Positions 51,801 to 61,949 of a DNA stretch of 64,000 bases are shown here, one piece after another. Made by a program: the position numbers and the translations under genes. Positions within the stretch are counted from its first letter, which is position 1; every line of letters starts with the position of its first letter. Source of the DNA: Trichomonas vaginalis G3 (taxonomy: Eukaryota; Parabasalia; Trichomonadida; Trichomonadidae); assembly GCF_026262505.1 (NCBI RefSeq), contig NC_067206.1, positions 6,662,879-6,726,878 of the forward strand, given 5' to 3'. Below the pieces are notes generated by a model. It had not been told where the DNA came from and ran no database searches. It was given only the letters and a program-made list of their open reading frames with translations.

Positions 51801-52357
51801 AATGGATTAAGAGTATTTTGAATTTGTAATGGATCGGAAGTTTTGCGAATTTCACTTTGGAAATTCTCAAAAACTATATCGAATATACGAGTACTGTGAT
51901 TGCCAACAACCCCAAAGAATAAAGAAAAGGATTTTTGTATGTCATGTGAATTTGGTGTCTTTAGATTTGAAAAAATAACGATAGATAAACTTGCCAGGTA
52001 TTTTAATACGAATTCAGTGAGTGCTTTGCTTGCAGTAGCATGATCTACACGTAGAAGACACATTTTTGCAAAAGAACAGTAACAGCAAAACTTAGTTTCG
52101 TCAATTCGACTTGTATTCGTGTCCAAAGAGGTTCCAATTTTTACGATGCGTTCTACTAGTTGTTTTATAATCTCTTCTAGATCTGTATAGCTTAAATTTG
52201 CGAAAACTATACACCCATCGTTAAAATTGGTTTTCAAAAACTCGTCTGAATCAATTTGTGCAACCCTACTCATTGCATTTTCTCTTTCACAGAAACGGCA
52301 AATGCTGGCATCGAGTAGTTCAATGTAATGACCCACAACTTTCTCGAATTTCGGCAT
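45812..52357 (-). CDS. Neurofibromin-like RasGAP, 2181 residues
   Basis: Giant protein with the neurofibromin layout. Residues about 1-960 are helical HEAT-like repeats. The RasGAP domain lies at about 960-1240: the arginine finger is at Arg1045 in IFRGNGVAS and the second key arginine is Arg1159 in FLRFILPA, both present. A Sec14/CRAL-TRIO-like module follows at about 1335-1445 (FYILADFRVFDKSQWI, VIIVTPCDNFCNFL), as in NF1, then more helical repeats to the end. RasGAPs speed GTP hydrolysis by Ras, switching it off at membranes. It is a full-length single frame with no breaks. Confidence 0.8.
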   Translation of the reverse strand: MPKFEKVVGHYIELLDASICRFCERENAMSRVAQIDSDEFLKTNFNDGCIVFANLSYTDLEEIIKQLVERIVKIGTSLDTNTSRIDETKFCCYCSFAKMCLLRVDHATASKALTEFVLKYLASLSIVIFSNLKTPNSHDIQKSFSLFFGVVGNHSTRIFDIVFENFQSEIRKTSDPLQIQNTLNPFIYLSSNIESLAHSLEHLIPAVQDSSSIPDNCRVVVSQVIVDMFSFAVMSASYEFYAAFQQKQKIAPVDKLLDTLQHWDKKSNNIPFMARCSTFLTVPVDIMSGKFNQDFELITTCFERADSVTSTIETYLSALNAGFLLVSETQKLQVFGEMTSKIFTTVLSYCERAMKKILEAKPRIQKIIFVNFGLALFFYDKETFIITFLNMLLQSIVPTKGALFCKFISRLCKHRTRIEIPNEIIKSTINCIELMTKQKQDCQYMRFLFKGFISNPDFMETIMRRDHTIMQSIITAAYNNNIYQLCIALLKFFEPERLDTLVRDNQMWQYILNITTSISSLFIISSLYQTSTFTDYIPDVTFKLAQFVFCAIPEQGVEGSEDFLKRTDVRSILNHFEIIALSLMTSASSDVTKMAISIINEMLNILHQAGNYESVTMPLEAYQTLVTNCKNRSSIQAMDPYFVKSLILVKNPSSGIQTAWNTIYSYFLAVLHVIAPELKRPDTTERKVNKPVSILHDELPNCFSILMALLLQAHSKVVDFAHTFLKEGEFVGQMAVDCLPTSLLPAFYPQITKLIQETIDKMQTTPGVFNVTPENNIYIKNAMKVLRNLLRQPFYYETPIDSSAITKLTMDFTGYCNLVSITDFHILCAHLIVAVMSHYSNSVDANARRTMTNSLGWWLSKPDFSLASKNATTVLLDALTKLLDGLDFSEPQYIEKFKFFVNIATTILKAQPKLKTEIQQMLTALFRNNINIGIIHGISDCMASSKLIRTTFILAVASVLKKPEPVQPPTDQSDHPQDLIDVLFETRFQLIETLMDLVPFSRAEAVGINLLEAAVSRDIHYELMDFMIKMELKSAHEASKNAIFRGNGVASRAVGHFPRLFGQTWMTNHLRPLFNNVIAEAERGVHYQINPAKLPEGQDIEQNRKNFRGVLRKAIDTILSALKSIPLAIVRVIQILYKRINEVFDGLGIHIVFGFVFLRFILPAFSVTALVGLPPMLPEEPRACLLTISVILMASATKGSLNEKGDHMIVFNDIAAEVHTSFEKAIQELIDTDLKDAQFEEVKVDTKKVIGVLEGDFSDIRRQLETKIAELPDGDPLKKSAEKLNSIVKTVKQNQNKEAPKATSQTPGNTPALEKFLKNDFKGEPLNDMNIWFYKSIKPPSESVVLYHLINSKLPRISDPNVIFYHVFKILKLCTQNFYILADFRVFDKSQWIKPSQVAKYLEMAQGVLSKLQGVIIVTPCDNFCNFLADCSAKYNFKKVIFAKTQQQLTELLGGMPSLEVDALETFTPVESIHTARYDNNQVYVRLHNKSIQVMKNFSNLPFECFSISVYLFDALRNLQPSQDGFTFQYVTSNISLQTTEGSNLYSLLVAAVSRANQKQSTEGAVAVEKSSVQWLLLNIAFASLISSEHDIALNYAAMQLVNSTYMSFDFSRTYDPAECPEHLIPPNCRSVVLSLSFDLAQSNLNATIGFLNEFFKMTAKLPSDSITDTIPFLGPWVNNLVKSKLDEKMLNKIIKFYFSITSMQNVFNTLIWSQFHQPENMSYLFGILREMDKDLNENYEQDKEKDKTKERSTEALHLINFIAQLNPPFASKYWVDNFDSGEFSRNALHSLLMADAFVTEQVPELLFKIIIMRGMFTQQQRLDISKLLNNLLAMLTLHSNKDASQMINDVVTLYSEPNEPEFEGWASKLVRMARIISQILSTLELNEIKSKIYKKFEEKLDKTLGSVSNYIGVVFCSALYNDGKADNLVKLILQVIPFGPDDNNHVLCYSFSLLDFNDNIKAYLTLAAITMLSTTSAHSALILLNHVATVESVELLLQIPNSKEIEAVTDLPLSERPFNSLAMVAAAYDETGVCEDMIINLCESDKSMAILAVQYKPELAQFVKEFDYSEEDWPTIAAISFTSFMRNPNKDEVFEVVKSYIEKNPEAFGCFNGYQLLERRNILRLIHDNLKILEFGKIASFPKQRNLVHKVVAQIYNEVKNKPIPYDQSKQILSNLTEKI

Positions 52358-52930
52358 TTTGCTTCTCCCTAATTTTTTGATATCAGAAAAATTTTTTTTT
52401 ATTTATTCTTTATTTCAGAAGAAATTCTGATACATAAACACATTAATCAGTGATTTTAAAATAAACTGTAGTTTCATTGTCATGAAAGCTAGTGGAAAAT
52501 CTGCTTCCGAAACGAGTCAGTCTTGTTTTGCTTCATAATCTGAATTCCCACAAATTGCTATTCAAGATGAACTTTGTTAATAAATATATTACCTATCTTC
52601 CAATATTAATGAATGATCATCTGAAATCGAACTATCCTCAATTTTTTTGATTTTTATTTTGAAATTATTAGTTCTATATTGTTGATATTCTCTGATGCAA
52701 TAGTATAGAGGAAATTTATTCATATCTATGCATGAATAAATGATTAATCTTTTATCTTGATTGTAATGATCTGTTATGTTAAAATTGGATAACATAAACT
52801 GTCAGAGGAAATGTTGATTTCATGCGCCTATAGAGCTGCCTGCCTGAAAACAAATAATAAATTACAGTATGATATCGGATCGCTATTCTGAAAATTATAT
52901 TAACGGTATGTTTGTCGTTTTAGATAGAAT
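52358..52930. other. AT-rich upstream region of the RasGAP gene
   Basis: No convincing gene; a short minus frame (52589-52795) looks incidental. Confidence 0.45.
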
Positions 52931-54690
52931 GGGGAGAAGCTTCCTAAACTTTTTAATTCCATAAATATGGTCATTATCTGGAATAAAGAGTTAAGCGTCA
53001 TATGTCACTTTTTGTACTCAGGAAACATCGACTTTATGCGTTATGACTTTTCGATGAGGAAACAAGTGTTCACGTATTATAAACTTCCTTATTCCAATAA
53101 ACCGACCCTAAACATAATTAATTCTAAGCATGATAATGGTCTCTTTTCTATGATAACCAAATCAATTTGGTTATCATAGTAAAGCACCAAAAACTGGAAT
53201 AGGAATCGGCAATATGGAATCATGAAGCAACTCGGATAAAATAAATATGGAACATTCATACATCCATTCCCTATTTTTAACAATATTATATTTTCAAACA
53301 AAATTCTCGTACTATTTTCAATAAAATTTGCATAACCTTGTTATTACTCTTAGGCGAAAGATGATTTTAATGTTAATTTTATAGAAGAACTTTTAATGCA
53401 TAATAAAATAACCATTTCCTATAAATTTAGACTTAAAACAGTGACAATAAACAAGCTTTAGTCTAGAAATTAATTTTCTACTACTATAAATGCATCTTTA
53501 TCTTTAATTAGAAAAAAATTTATCAATTTTATTATCCAGATGAAAAAAGAAGTGACATATGATATTTTATCTAATTTAAAATCTTTTATTGATTGTTTTT
53601 AAAAACTTTGCATTTTGTATGAGTATTTCATGTTTAAATCAGTATAAATACGCAAAATACTTATGAAATTCCAGCTGTTATTCAGTACTATTCATTTTTC
53701 AGCAATCATTAACTGTGGAAGAGTATGGCAAACGTTCGATAATGATCATGTATACTCAGATCATCAAGAATGAATTAAAGTCAATGCAGGGAAATGGATA
53801 ATCCGATTAAAAACCCCAAAAAGGAAAAAGATATTATATGAACGTCTCACAAATGGTTAGTACTAAGCTCTTTCCTGATGATTGAATATTCTTTCATATT
53901 TTTGTATATTGTAAGGGATTTTCTCCCCAAATATATAATACCTTCCTTATAAACGATCTACTTTCTTTGAATACAAGTATAATTTTACATTTTAGGAAAA
54001 AAATTTATTTTTTCAAATTTATCTTATAACAATAGAGATTTATATATGTGTGTGTCAATATAGGCTTTAGTGGTATAAAATTGGGTAGATTTTGTTTTAT
54101 TTTGAGTAAAAAATTCAAAAAATACTACCTCATTTTGCGTGCAAAGGAATAGTCAGAGCTATTTAATAACATTTTACGAATGAACTATGGAATTACTATA
54201 ACTTTTGAAGAAATTTCAAAGTTAATAGAAGATTGTATTTTAGAAATCAGCTAAAAGAATGATGTGCATGCATCAAGCGTTAAAGTATCCTAATCAGAAT
54301 ATAGTAATATACAATGATTAGCAAAGCAGATTTGAATCGGCAAGAAGAGTTGCTTAAAAAATCAGTTGAGTCTTCTCTAGTTTCCACACTGCCTATTCCT
54401 GTTTAAGTGCGGTTATTCCTATTCCAGTTTTTGGTGCTTTACTATGATAACCAAATTGATTTGGTTATCATAGAAAAGAGACCATTATCATGCTTAGAAT
54501 TAATTATGTTTAGGGTCGGTTTATTGGAATAAGGAAGTTTATAATACGTGAACACTTGTTTCCTCATCGAAAAGTCATAACGCATAAAGTCGATGTTTCC
54601 TGAGTACAAAAAGTGACATATGACGCTTAACTCTTTATTCCAGATAATGACCATATTTATGGAATTAAAAAGTTTAGGAAGCTTCTCCCC
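52931..54690. mobile_element. Foldback element with 276-bp inverted arms
   Basis: The arms 52931-53206 and 54415-54690 are near-perfect inverted copies (starting GGGGAGAAGC) around a 1.2-kb non-coding core. Each includes a GATAACCAAAT...ATTTGGTTATC palindrome. AAT lies outside each end, compatible with a 3-bp duplication. No transposase is seen, so it would be non-autonomous. Plain DNA transposon is inferred. Confidence 0.7.
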
Positions 54691-54777
54691 AATATTAAAA
54701 TTGCACAAAGTAAAAGTAAATTGAGGAAAAAAAATGATTTCACTTGAAAAATTTCACAACGGTTTTTCCAAAAAGTA

Positions 54778-55740
54778 ATGACGAAGTATTTCAACGAAAT
54801 ACTAACATATTTTAACAATCTTAGACCTGAATTAGGTCCATTCCAAGTTTCAAGAGTATTAATGGAAGTTGCGAAGCGAAACGTCGAAAATTTTCTCAAT
54901 AACAGAAATGGAAAAGCAAAATGCCCAAAGTCGGTTTCATTATATAAAGAGTTACAAGTACAGTTAGATGTTGGTCAAAATTACGAATTTAAAGATCTCA
55001 CAAAGCAATTACAAATTTTATTTGATAAATTAAACGTAAATCTACATAATTCCGATGTTTCGAAACTTGGGTTCTATATTGATGTTATTGATAATACAGA
55101 TGCTGACATTTCTCAACGGAAAAAACTCATAGGAAGTTTTTATTTTGCGTACTCTCGTAAATTAGAAAATACAACGCAAATTATTCGTGAAGATTACCTC
55201 TGCTTACTTTCTTATAATTCAAAGCGTGAAAGTCCACGTTCTTCATTATCTCCTGGAAAATCTTTGTCCTCTAACCTCGCAAAGTTCGCATCAAAGGATG
55301 ATGACTCTGATGATTTCTCAGATCTCATTAGTCTTGGCTCTAAAAAGGAGTTATCCCAACCTCTTGTTAATTTAGGAGATAAATTAGCCATTCAACAGCC
55401 AATTAAGCAGCCAACATTACAATTGAAACCTCTACCGCCAAAACCAGTACTTCCACTTAAGAAAAACCCTCTTGATGACTTATCAGATGACGATGATGGA
55501 AACTTTTCATTTGATAGCAAGGACGATGATAAGCCTGCAACTCCTCTCAAGATTATTGCTAAAGCTCCATTGGAATTATCAGCAACTCCGACTTCCAAGA
55601 AAAATGAAGTCAAACATAAGTCAAAATACCATACAATGGACTTATCTCAGTTTGTTTCTAATTCAAATAACCTTAAGGGTAACAAGAAACTTGATGCTTT
55701 AAGAGATGAAGAAGGAGATGACGATTATGTTTTTGATTGA
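54778..55740 (+). CDS. Unknown acidic Ser/Asp-rich protein, 320 residues
   Basis: The first 150 residues look helical and folded (FNEILTYFNNLRPELG; DVSKLGFYIDVIDN); about 155-320 are disordered, with Ser/Asp clusters (KDDDSDDFSDLISLG, DDLSDDDDGNFSF), Pro-rich spacers and Lys-rich ends. TCAC initiator-like motifs lie 25-40 bases before the ATG. The 5' flank is the inner end of the foldback element. The composition suits a regulatory or trafficking adaptor with phospho-acceptor sites, but no family is recognised. Confidence 0.7.
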   Translation: MTKYFNEILTYFNNLRPELGPFQVSRVLMEVAKRNVENFLNNRNGKAKCPKSVSLYKELQVQLDVGQNYEFKDLTKQLQILFDKLNVNLHNSDVSKLGFYIDVIDNTDADISQRKKLIGSFYFAYSRKLENTTQIIREDYLCLLSYNSKRESPRSSLSPGKSLSSNLAKFASKDDDSDDFSDLISLGSKKELSQPLVNLGDKLAIQQPIKQPTLQLKPLPPKPVLPLKKNPLDDLSDDDDGNFSFDSKDDDKPATPLKIIAKAPLELSATPTSKKNEVKHKSKYHTMDLSQFVSNSNNLKGNKKLDALRDEEGDDDYVFD

Positions 55741-56117
55741 ATTTATTATTGTGTGATTTTTATAATATATATGCGAGTTTTATCATTATTAGATTGTTTT
55801 GTACAAAATTAACCTTTAATTTACTTATATATGTTTTTTATTATTATTCCTTTAATTCTATTAAACATGGACTATATTCTGTAAAGATTTTTACATATTT
55901 TAAGGCAGTCACTGTGGCCAGCAACTTTTCTTTTTTGATAAAAAAAATCTTTAAATTAATCGAGATTTTATAGTGTATAAATTCTCTCAAGCAATAGTCT
56001 TTTGATGAATGAGTAAATGAGCTTTAGGATTAAATAAAAATCAGAAGGATTTATCGAAATGAGATTGAATTACATATTGAGGGTTTTGTAAAAAATACGA
56101 CTTGTAACTTTTTTTTA
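55741..56117. other. AT-rich spacer, nothing recognised
   Basis: No feature other than a possible poly(A)-signal-type tract after the gene. Confidence 0.4.
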
Positions 56118-56348
56118 TGAGTGGCGGTCTTACTGTTGATCTTGACTATTTTGCTAACAATATTCAAACATTTTGCAGTGATCCAAGGTCATCTTGAGGT
56201 TGTTGAATATTTAGTTTCAATTCATGTTGATCTAAGTGATAAAAAAAATGATGGAAAAACTCCACTTGATTTTGCAAAAGAAAAACAATACGAAAACGAA
56301 AACTATAAAAAGATCATGTATCTTCTCATTCAATCAGGTGCACAATAA
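56118..56348 (+). pseudogene. Ankyrin gene relic with central deletion
   Basis: Starts like the inner ATG of 8357-9777 (SGGLTVDLDYFA) and then jumps straight to the last ankyrin repeat (HLEVVEYLVSIHVDLSDK) and ends LLIQSGAQ. Central part deleted. Host pseudogene. Confidence 0.7.
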
Positions 56349-57367
56349 TAATTCATATATGTATATAAAACTTGATTTAATTCATTTGATGTAACTTCTG
56401 ATAGCTTTGAAGATATTTATTCTACGCTATTTTTATGACTTATCTTTGATAGTTTTCGGTCAGAAATTTTAATCATATTTTAAATAAACATATATTATTA
56501 TTCTTCGCTATTTTGTTGGTGCTTTGCGCCAACCAAATAGCAAAAAATTCAATTTTTCAAAAAATTTATTATTTAATTATCATCAAAACTCACGAAAAAC
56601 TTATTATTTGGTTATTATAATACATTAAAAAATGGCTGTCCCAACGGGAACCGCCTCGGCAGGATTATAATAACCGAGGATTCCGCACACCGATTCCTTT
56701 TTTTAGGAATTTTTTAAATTAAAAAAATATGCTTTGAAACATAATTAACATAATTCAAGTATACTATATCCCTTAATTTATCTTATTTGAGAACGTAATT
56801 TTGCCAATTTTGAGTAAATATGAAATTCAAACTGTTGTCAATAATTAGGCTATTTTAGTAGTACTCCTTCATCCGTTATATTTGGTATTTTATCTTTTGT
56901 CGTTGCAATCTCAAATATTATTTCGGGGTGAAGCAAACAAGACGATCATTGGGTAGACTTTTACTGTCGCCTATAGGACTAGATTTTCCCAGTAAAGTCT
57001 GAGACAATGACATCAAAGTTTGGGCGTGGCGGCACAACTCTGCAAAAGTAAAAAATTAATGGTATTCTATATTTGATTTCACTATAAAATGATATAAATC
57101 AGACATTTTCTGCATACAAAGACAAGCAAAAAACAAATTTTGAAGAAAATTAAATTGAAAATTGCTCAAATTTAAAGAATCTAGTATAATCCAAGTATAT
57201 TTACATTGTTATTCCATCATTTCATATTTATTGACTTAATCAAAATCCATATTTTATATCCGAAATCTTTGTAGTCATTGTATAACATAGTATTTTTTTT
57301 TCTTATAATTAATTTAAGGAGTATCTAATATGATAAAACGCTAATGTGTCCTTTTTAATAATTATTA
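56349..57367. other. Spacer with two structured candidates
   Basis: Holds a hairpin at 56507-56541 (13-bp arms, TGCTTTGCG loop), a GC-richer patch around 56636-56705 (CCTCGG...CCGAGG) and a predicted stem at 56945-57010. The rest is AT-rich. Confidence 0.45.
56921..57046 (+). ncRNA. Possible structured RNA, unknown family
   Basis: AGACTTTTACTG (56955-56966) pairs with CAGTAAAGTCT (56990-57000), extended by TCATTG (56946-56951) with CAATGA (57005-57010), and a GC-rich piece (GGGCGTGGCGGCAC) follows. It differs from the AT-rich surroundings. Strand and identity are guesses. Confidence 0.25.
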
Positions 57368-59104
57368 ATGTCGGACCAAGACGTTCATCCAAATGAATAC
57401 AGTGAACTAAGAAATATCCACAAATATTATATCGATATATACAACGCGTTGTATCAGTTAAAAACGGAAACAGAAGACGAATTTAACTCGATTTTCAAAA
57501 TGATCAAAACAGAATTGATTGATTCCAATAAATATTCACCCAAAAATATTATAGAAGACATTTTAAATATCATTTTGTATAACAATCGCTATACAAAGTC
57601 ATATTTATCTCTTGCCAAACTGTTTTCAGATGAATATCATGTGGAAGAAGTCAACAAAATCATTAAAATATCCAACTTCCTGTTTTATAAAGAATATGGA
57701 ATTAAGGGTGGCTTCCGACCCAATTATCACTTTTTAGCCCAAGTGAGAAAATTTCGTAATTTATAACCAAGTTTTTAAAAATCTATATTTAATAAAGATT
57801 CTATTTTTCTTATTAAATTTCAAAAATGAGGGGGTTCGGAATCGTCCACAAATTGCCGAAAGGGTTTTTGCCAGTTTTGAATCCGCTTATTTTTATCGAC
57901 CAAAATTATAATAAATATAATTTTCGATAAGTATTCTACCAAAATGATTCTTCAAAAAATTATTTTTCGGATTTTATTCCGTAAAAAACGTTACAGAAAA
58001 CGCCTAGAAAATTTCGAATTTTCCCTAAAAAATTCAGTGCAGGTCGATTTAAGAGATTTTTCAAAAATAATCATATCAGTAGATAGGGTATAATATAGAG
58101 GAGCTTTATGAATAACTCAAAATCCGGGAAACTCAATATTCAACGAGAAAAACGCTTAACGAATCTCACTTTTGGTGTAAACATCACAAAAAATTGAGAG
58201 AGCTTTCTGGTCGGAAGCCTCCCTTAAATTAAACAAATCTTCTGATTTCGGAAAAGATGATTTTCAAATTCTTGATGTTCATACAGAAAATACAATTTAC
58301 AGAGCAATTATGTATAATGATAAAGTAGAATTCATTTACTTCACTGAAAGAGATGATTTTGATAAAGATCATAAAATTAATAGCAATTTATATCCATATT
58401 CTAAAGAAGGATATTCATTACTTGAATTATGTTGTTCCCACGGGGCAGTTGATTGTTTCAAGTTATTAAGATCTAAATTTAAGTCAGAAATAACTCAAAA
58501 ATGTCTACAATTTTCATTTTTAGGTGGAAATCCAGAAATCATGAGTGAATGCTTTAAATATCAAGAGCCAGATGAAGAATGCATGAAATATGCAATTATT
58601 TCACATAACATTGATTTTGTGACATTTTTGATGAATGAATACAATATCGAGATCGATTTAAGAATTTGTGGACTTTACAAAAATCTTGAATGCTTTTTAG
58701 TTTATTTCGATCAAACTAATGATATAAACAAATGCTTTGTTTATTCACCTATTTTTAATATTCGATCCCTTATCGAATACTTCCTTTCACATGGTGCGAA
58801 TATCAATGAAAAAGATGAAAATGGAGTAACAGCACTTCATTATGCAGCAGAAAATAATAGTAAAGAAACTGCAGAAGTTCTTATATCGCATGGTGCAAAT
58901 ATCAATGAAAAAAATAAAAATGGAGTAACAGCACTTCATTATGCGGCATTGAATAATAGTAAAGAAACTGCAGAAGTTCTTATATCGCATGGTGCAAATA
59001 TCAATGAAAAAGATGAAAATGGAGTAACAGCACTTCATTATGCGGCATTGAATAATAGTAAAGAAACTGCAGAAGTTCTTATATCACATGGTACCAAAGA
59101 ATAA
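57368..59104 (+). pseudogene. DUF3447-type ankyrin gene split by a TTAA MITE
   Basis: Head MSDQDVHPNEYSELRNI at 57368, DUF3447-type middle, ankyrin repeats to 59104. A 518-bp MITE at 57706-58223 cuts it after KEYGIK; reading resumes at LNKSSDFGKD with the frame intact. The last three repeats (58790-59100) are near-identical 99-bp units, a recent tandem gain. Host family. Confidence 0.75.
57706..58223. mobile_element. 518-bp TTAA-flanked MITE
   Basis: Inverted ends GGGTGGCTTCCGACC / GGGAGGCTTCCGACC, each next to TTAA (57702-57705 and 58224-58227). It has no transposase; the interior is AT-rich. A piggyBac-type transposase in trans is implied. A related but truncated copy lies at 62218-62300. 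Confidence 0.75.
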
Positions 59105-59906
59105 TGTTCTTACATAAGATAATATTCTTTAATTTTCTGATATTTTCGAAGATTGATTTGATTAGAAATAAAAAATGATTAAACTCTGAATTTTTAGTTT
59201 TGTTAATCTTTGATTATTCTTTCAAACTTACAACAATCTATCAAAACCTATTCTATATATACCTACGAGAGACAAGTCTGTTATGATAAAGTAAAATTTT
59301 GTTATTTTATTAAAAGCTGAGATCTAATAAGTAATGGAATACAAATTATTAGTATAAATCAAGAAAATAAAGAGATTTTAAAAATCAGAAATAAACAATT
59401 AAAAAGACTTCAGTGATGCTCAGATAATCAGAAATGTGTCCTCAAATAGTTGATTGATACAGTATTCTTTAATATCGATATTTTTTATATTTTTTTTATG
59501 TCAGTGTACGATATTAAAAGCAACAATGCATACCAATGATTGATCGATGCATCAGGTTTAGTGACTGTATTGATGTGGGGTTGCTAGATCTTACTATTGC
59601 GAAAATTTCTAAAAATAAATATCCAAATGTTGTGTAAGAAAATTATATTCTCTTGCCTTCACTATACAATTTTCAATTAAAAATTGAAAATTGTATATTG
59701 AATGCAGGAGAAATTGCAAAATAAGAGATACGCATGTAATTTGTTGTACTTAATTACATACATAGATTTGAAGTTTAGAGATATATTGAGATATATTCTT
59801 AAAATCAGAAAAAAAGGTAAAATTCAAAATTAGAATCAGAAAAATTTGGGAAAAAAATCTATAAAATAGTGGAGTTTAATAAAAATGGATCTGATATAGG
59901 AATATT
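59105..59906. other. AT-rich spacer, nothing recognised
   Basis: No coding or structural signal beyond short A/T palindromes (near 59670-59700). Confidence 0.4.
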
Positions 59907-60029
59907 CTAATATGCGCCGTGTGAGATAAGAATCTGGGATATTTCTTTACTATTATTTATTGCTGCAATATGAAGTGCTGTGTATCCATAATTTTTTCCC
60001 TCATTGATGTTTGCACCATGTGATGTGCT
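59907..60029 (-). pseudogene. Ankyrin-repeat relic
   Basis: One and a half ankyrin repeats (NYGYTALHIAAINNSKEIS, then ILISHGAY) ending at a stop. No head. Host relic. Confidence 0.65.
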
Positions 60030-60530
60030 AATTATATTTCAAAGAAGTTGTCATCGGATCCTGAAAATGAGGAGTGGAATAAGTTCTTAGAAGACAAAAT
60101 ATCTCCGATGAGAGTGGTGATATTAATTAATGCTTCTTTCAGCAGTAAATAATAGAGAATTTTCAGCATAGTCGGAACGGAACAGCTAAACAAATTTCAG
60201 ACAATATTGTTTCATTTGTTGACGAAAACCATTCAACCTCTATCAGAACCACAACTGCAACAGTGAGAAGAATGACTAAGACACTTTTGTTTCGAACGGT
60301 ATTGCTTTTGTCCAAGGAAAAAAAAACTTAATCTTTAATTCAAAATTGTAATTTCCTGTATTTCTCCTCATGTTCGCCAACAAAAGCTTCTTGAGTAGCT
60401 CTTTCCTCTTGTAGTTGAATTAAAAATCATCTGAGAATTATTTGTAAAAACATTAGTAATGTAGCAAAAGAAGAAAGAAACAATTCGTTTGCTTATGAAT
60501 TTATATTGACATGTGATATGAAAAATTATT
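60030..60530. other. Spacer, nothing recognised
   Basis: No gene; upstream of the initiator of the next gene. Confidence 0.4.
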
Positions 60531-60535
60531 TCACA
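60531..60535 (+). promoter_or_regulatory. Trichomonad initiator (TCACA)
   Basis: TCACA directly precedes the ATG at 60536 and decides this start over an upstream ATG at 60518. Confidence 0.7.
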
Positions 60536-61867
60536 ATGCAACGCAAAGCTTTTTATATTGCAGTTTCACCAGTAACGAGCTCTGAAGAGCTAGAAAATGT
60601 TAAAAATACCATAGAACAGCAAGGTGGAGTGGTTGTTAACACATCTATTAACGAAGATATCGGTTTATTTGAATTACAGGAACAATCAATGCTCAAAACT
60701 GCTAATATGTTAAACAGAGGTCAGAATGTTGCAGCACAAATAGATTATGCTAATTTTTATCAATATAGAGATACTTATTTTCAAAATCTACAAGGAACAT
60801 TTGATTTTTCGAATGTAGATCAAAATATTATTAATGTTGGATTCAGATTTTCTACAATTTTGTTTTGGCTGAAATACTATATCCAAAAAGGTCAAATTCA
60901 AAATGTAAATTCAGATGCACTCAGTTCAAAACCGGTAGCTTATGATAAGCTAAGATTTTATGATACCACTCAGCGATACTCGAAGCCAGAACGTAGAAAT
61001 TTAAACGTTGAAAACCAATTTCAAGGCGGATTTCCAGACGAAAACAACTTACCAGGCCCTGCTCCATCAGCACAGCCATATAATGGCAACATGCCCCCTA
61101 ACATGGCGTTCCAAGATATTCCTTTCATGGGCGGAAATACTAATTTCGCAAATGCTGCGCCAATGCAGCCAACTAACCAGCCAAATGTTGCTCCACAAGG
61201 GATGCCAAGCAATGTGCCACCAGTAGAGCCAGCAGATACTCTTCCTGCTGCACAACCTGTACAACCTCAATTTGAACAGCCAAACAAACAAGAAAGTTCT
61301 GCACCAAGTCGTCAGCAATCATCTAACCAGGTCACAGCTCCAAATACAACCCAAGAACAGGCCGAACAACCAGAATCTCCTCCAGAACCAGAACCAGTGA
61401 CTCTTGTCCAATTAAAGGAATACCATTTCCCAGATGGTGAATCTATTACCAATAAATGGCTCGAAGATCTCTGCTACAGAAAGTCAATTTCCCAAAGTGC
61501 CGGAGATTACACAGATGAAGCTCAGTTTTCGATAACCATTGATCCAACAAAAGACCCTGATCTCCTAAGTATCGCACAATACACAAGAAATCTCATTTAC
61601 GGAGATCAAAATCTTATTATTGGTCAAGAATCCGCTACAGCGCTAAATGAAGTTGTTAGTTTGATGTCTCTGTATCAGGCGCACCAAGTAGAGATCATAG
61701 AAAATCTTTTCTACTCTGTAACTTTGTATGGAGTTGCAACTCTCAAAAATAACCAAAAATTGAACTTTGTAAGATCATTATCTATCGTTCAGGAAGAAGA
61801 ACCAGGATTTTTCAGAATTCTGAGCGACCAAATTCATTTTATGCAACATTCTGTTGAAATTGTATAA
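60536..61867 (+). CDS. Unknown protein with BRCT-like head and P/Q-rich middle, ~443 residues
   Basis: Residues 1-60 (KAFYIAVSPVTSSEELENVK, then QQGGVVVNTSINEDIG) have the strand-helix-strand start seen in BRCT domains, without a certain match. About 160-280 are Pro/Gln/Asn-rich and disordered; the C-terminal 150 residues look helical (LYQAHQVEIIENLFYS). No signal peptide. The start is set by TCACA at 60531. It may be nuclear, but function is unknown. Confidence 0.65.
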   Translation: MQRKAFYIAVSPVTSSEELENVKNTIEQQGGVVVNTSINEDIGLFELQEQSMLKTANMLNRGQNVAAQIDYANFYQYRDTYFQNLQGTFDFSNVDQNIINVGFRFSTILFWLKYYIQKGQIQNVNSDALSSKPVAYDKLRFYDTTQRYSKPERRNLNVENQFQGGFPDENNLPGPAPSAQPYNGNMPPNMAFQDIPFMGGNTNFANAAPMQPTNQPNVAPQGMPSNVPPVEPADTLPAAQPVQPQFEQPNKQESSAPSRQQSSNQVTAPNTTQEQAEQPESPPEPEPVTLVQLKEYHFPDGESITNKWLEDLCYRKSISQSAGDYTDEAQFSITIDPTKDPDLLSIAQYTRNLIYGDQNLIIGQESATALNEVVSLMSLYQAHQVEIIENLFYSVTLYGVATLKNNQKLNFVRSLSIVQEEEPGFFRILSDQIHFMQHSVEIV

Positions 61868-61949
61868 TATTTCTTTGTTTTTTTAGATATATATATAAAT
61901 ATTGTTAAATAAATAATAGAAATGATAATATACATTATTTATTTTTAGC

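Noticed and set aside
54442-54899. Minus-strand protein genes within and beside the foldback arm
   Set aside because: The frame occurs in both inverted arms and overlaps the start of the 54778 gene; no coding signature.
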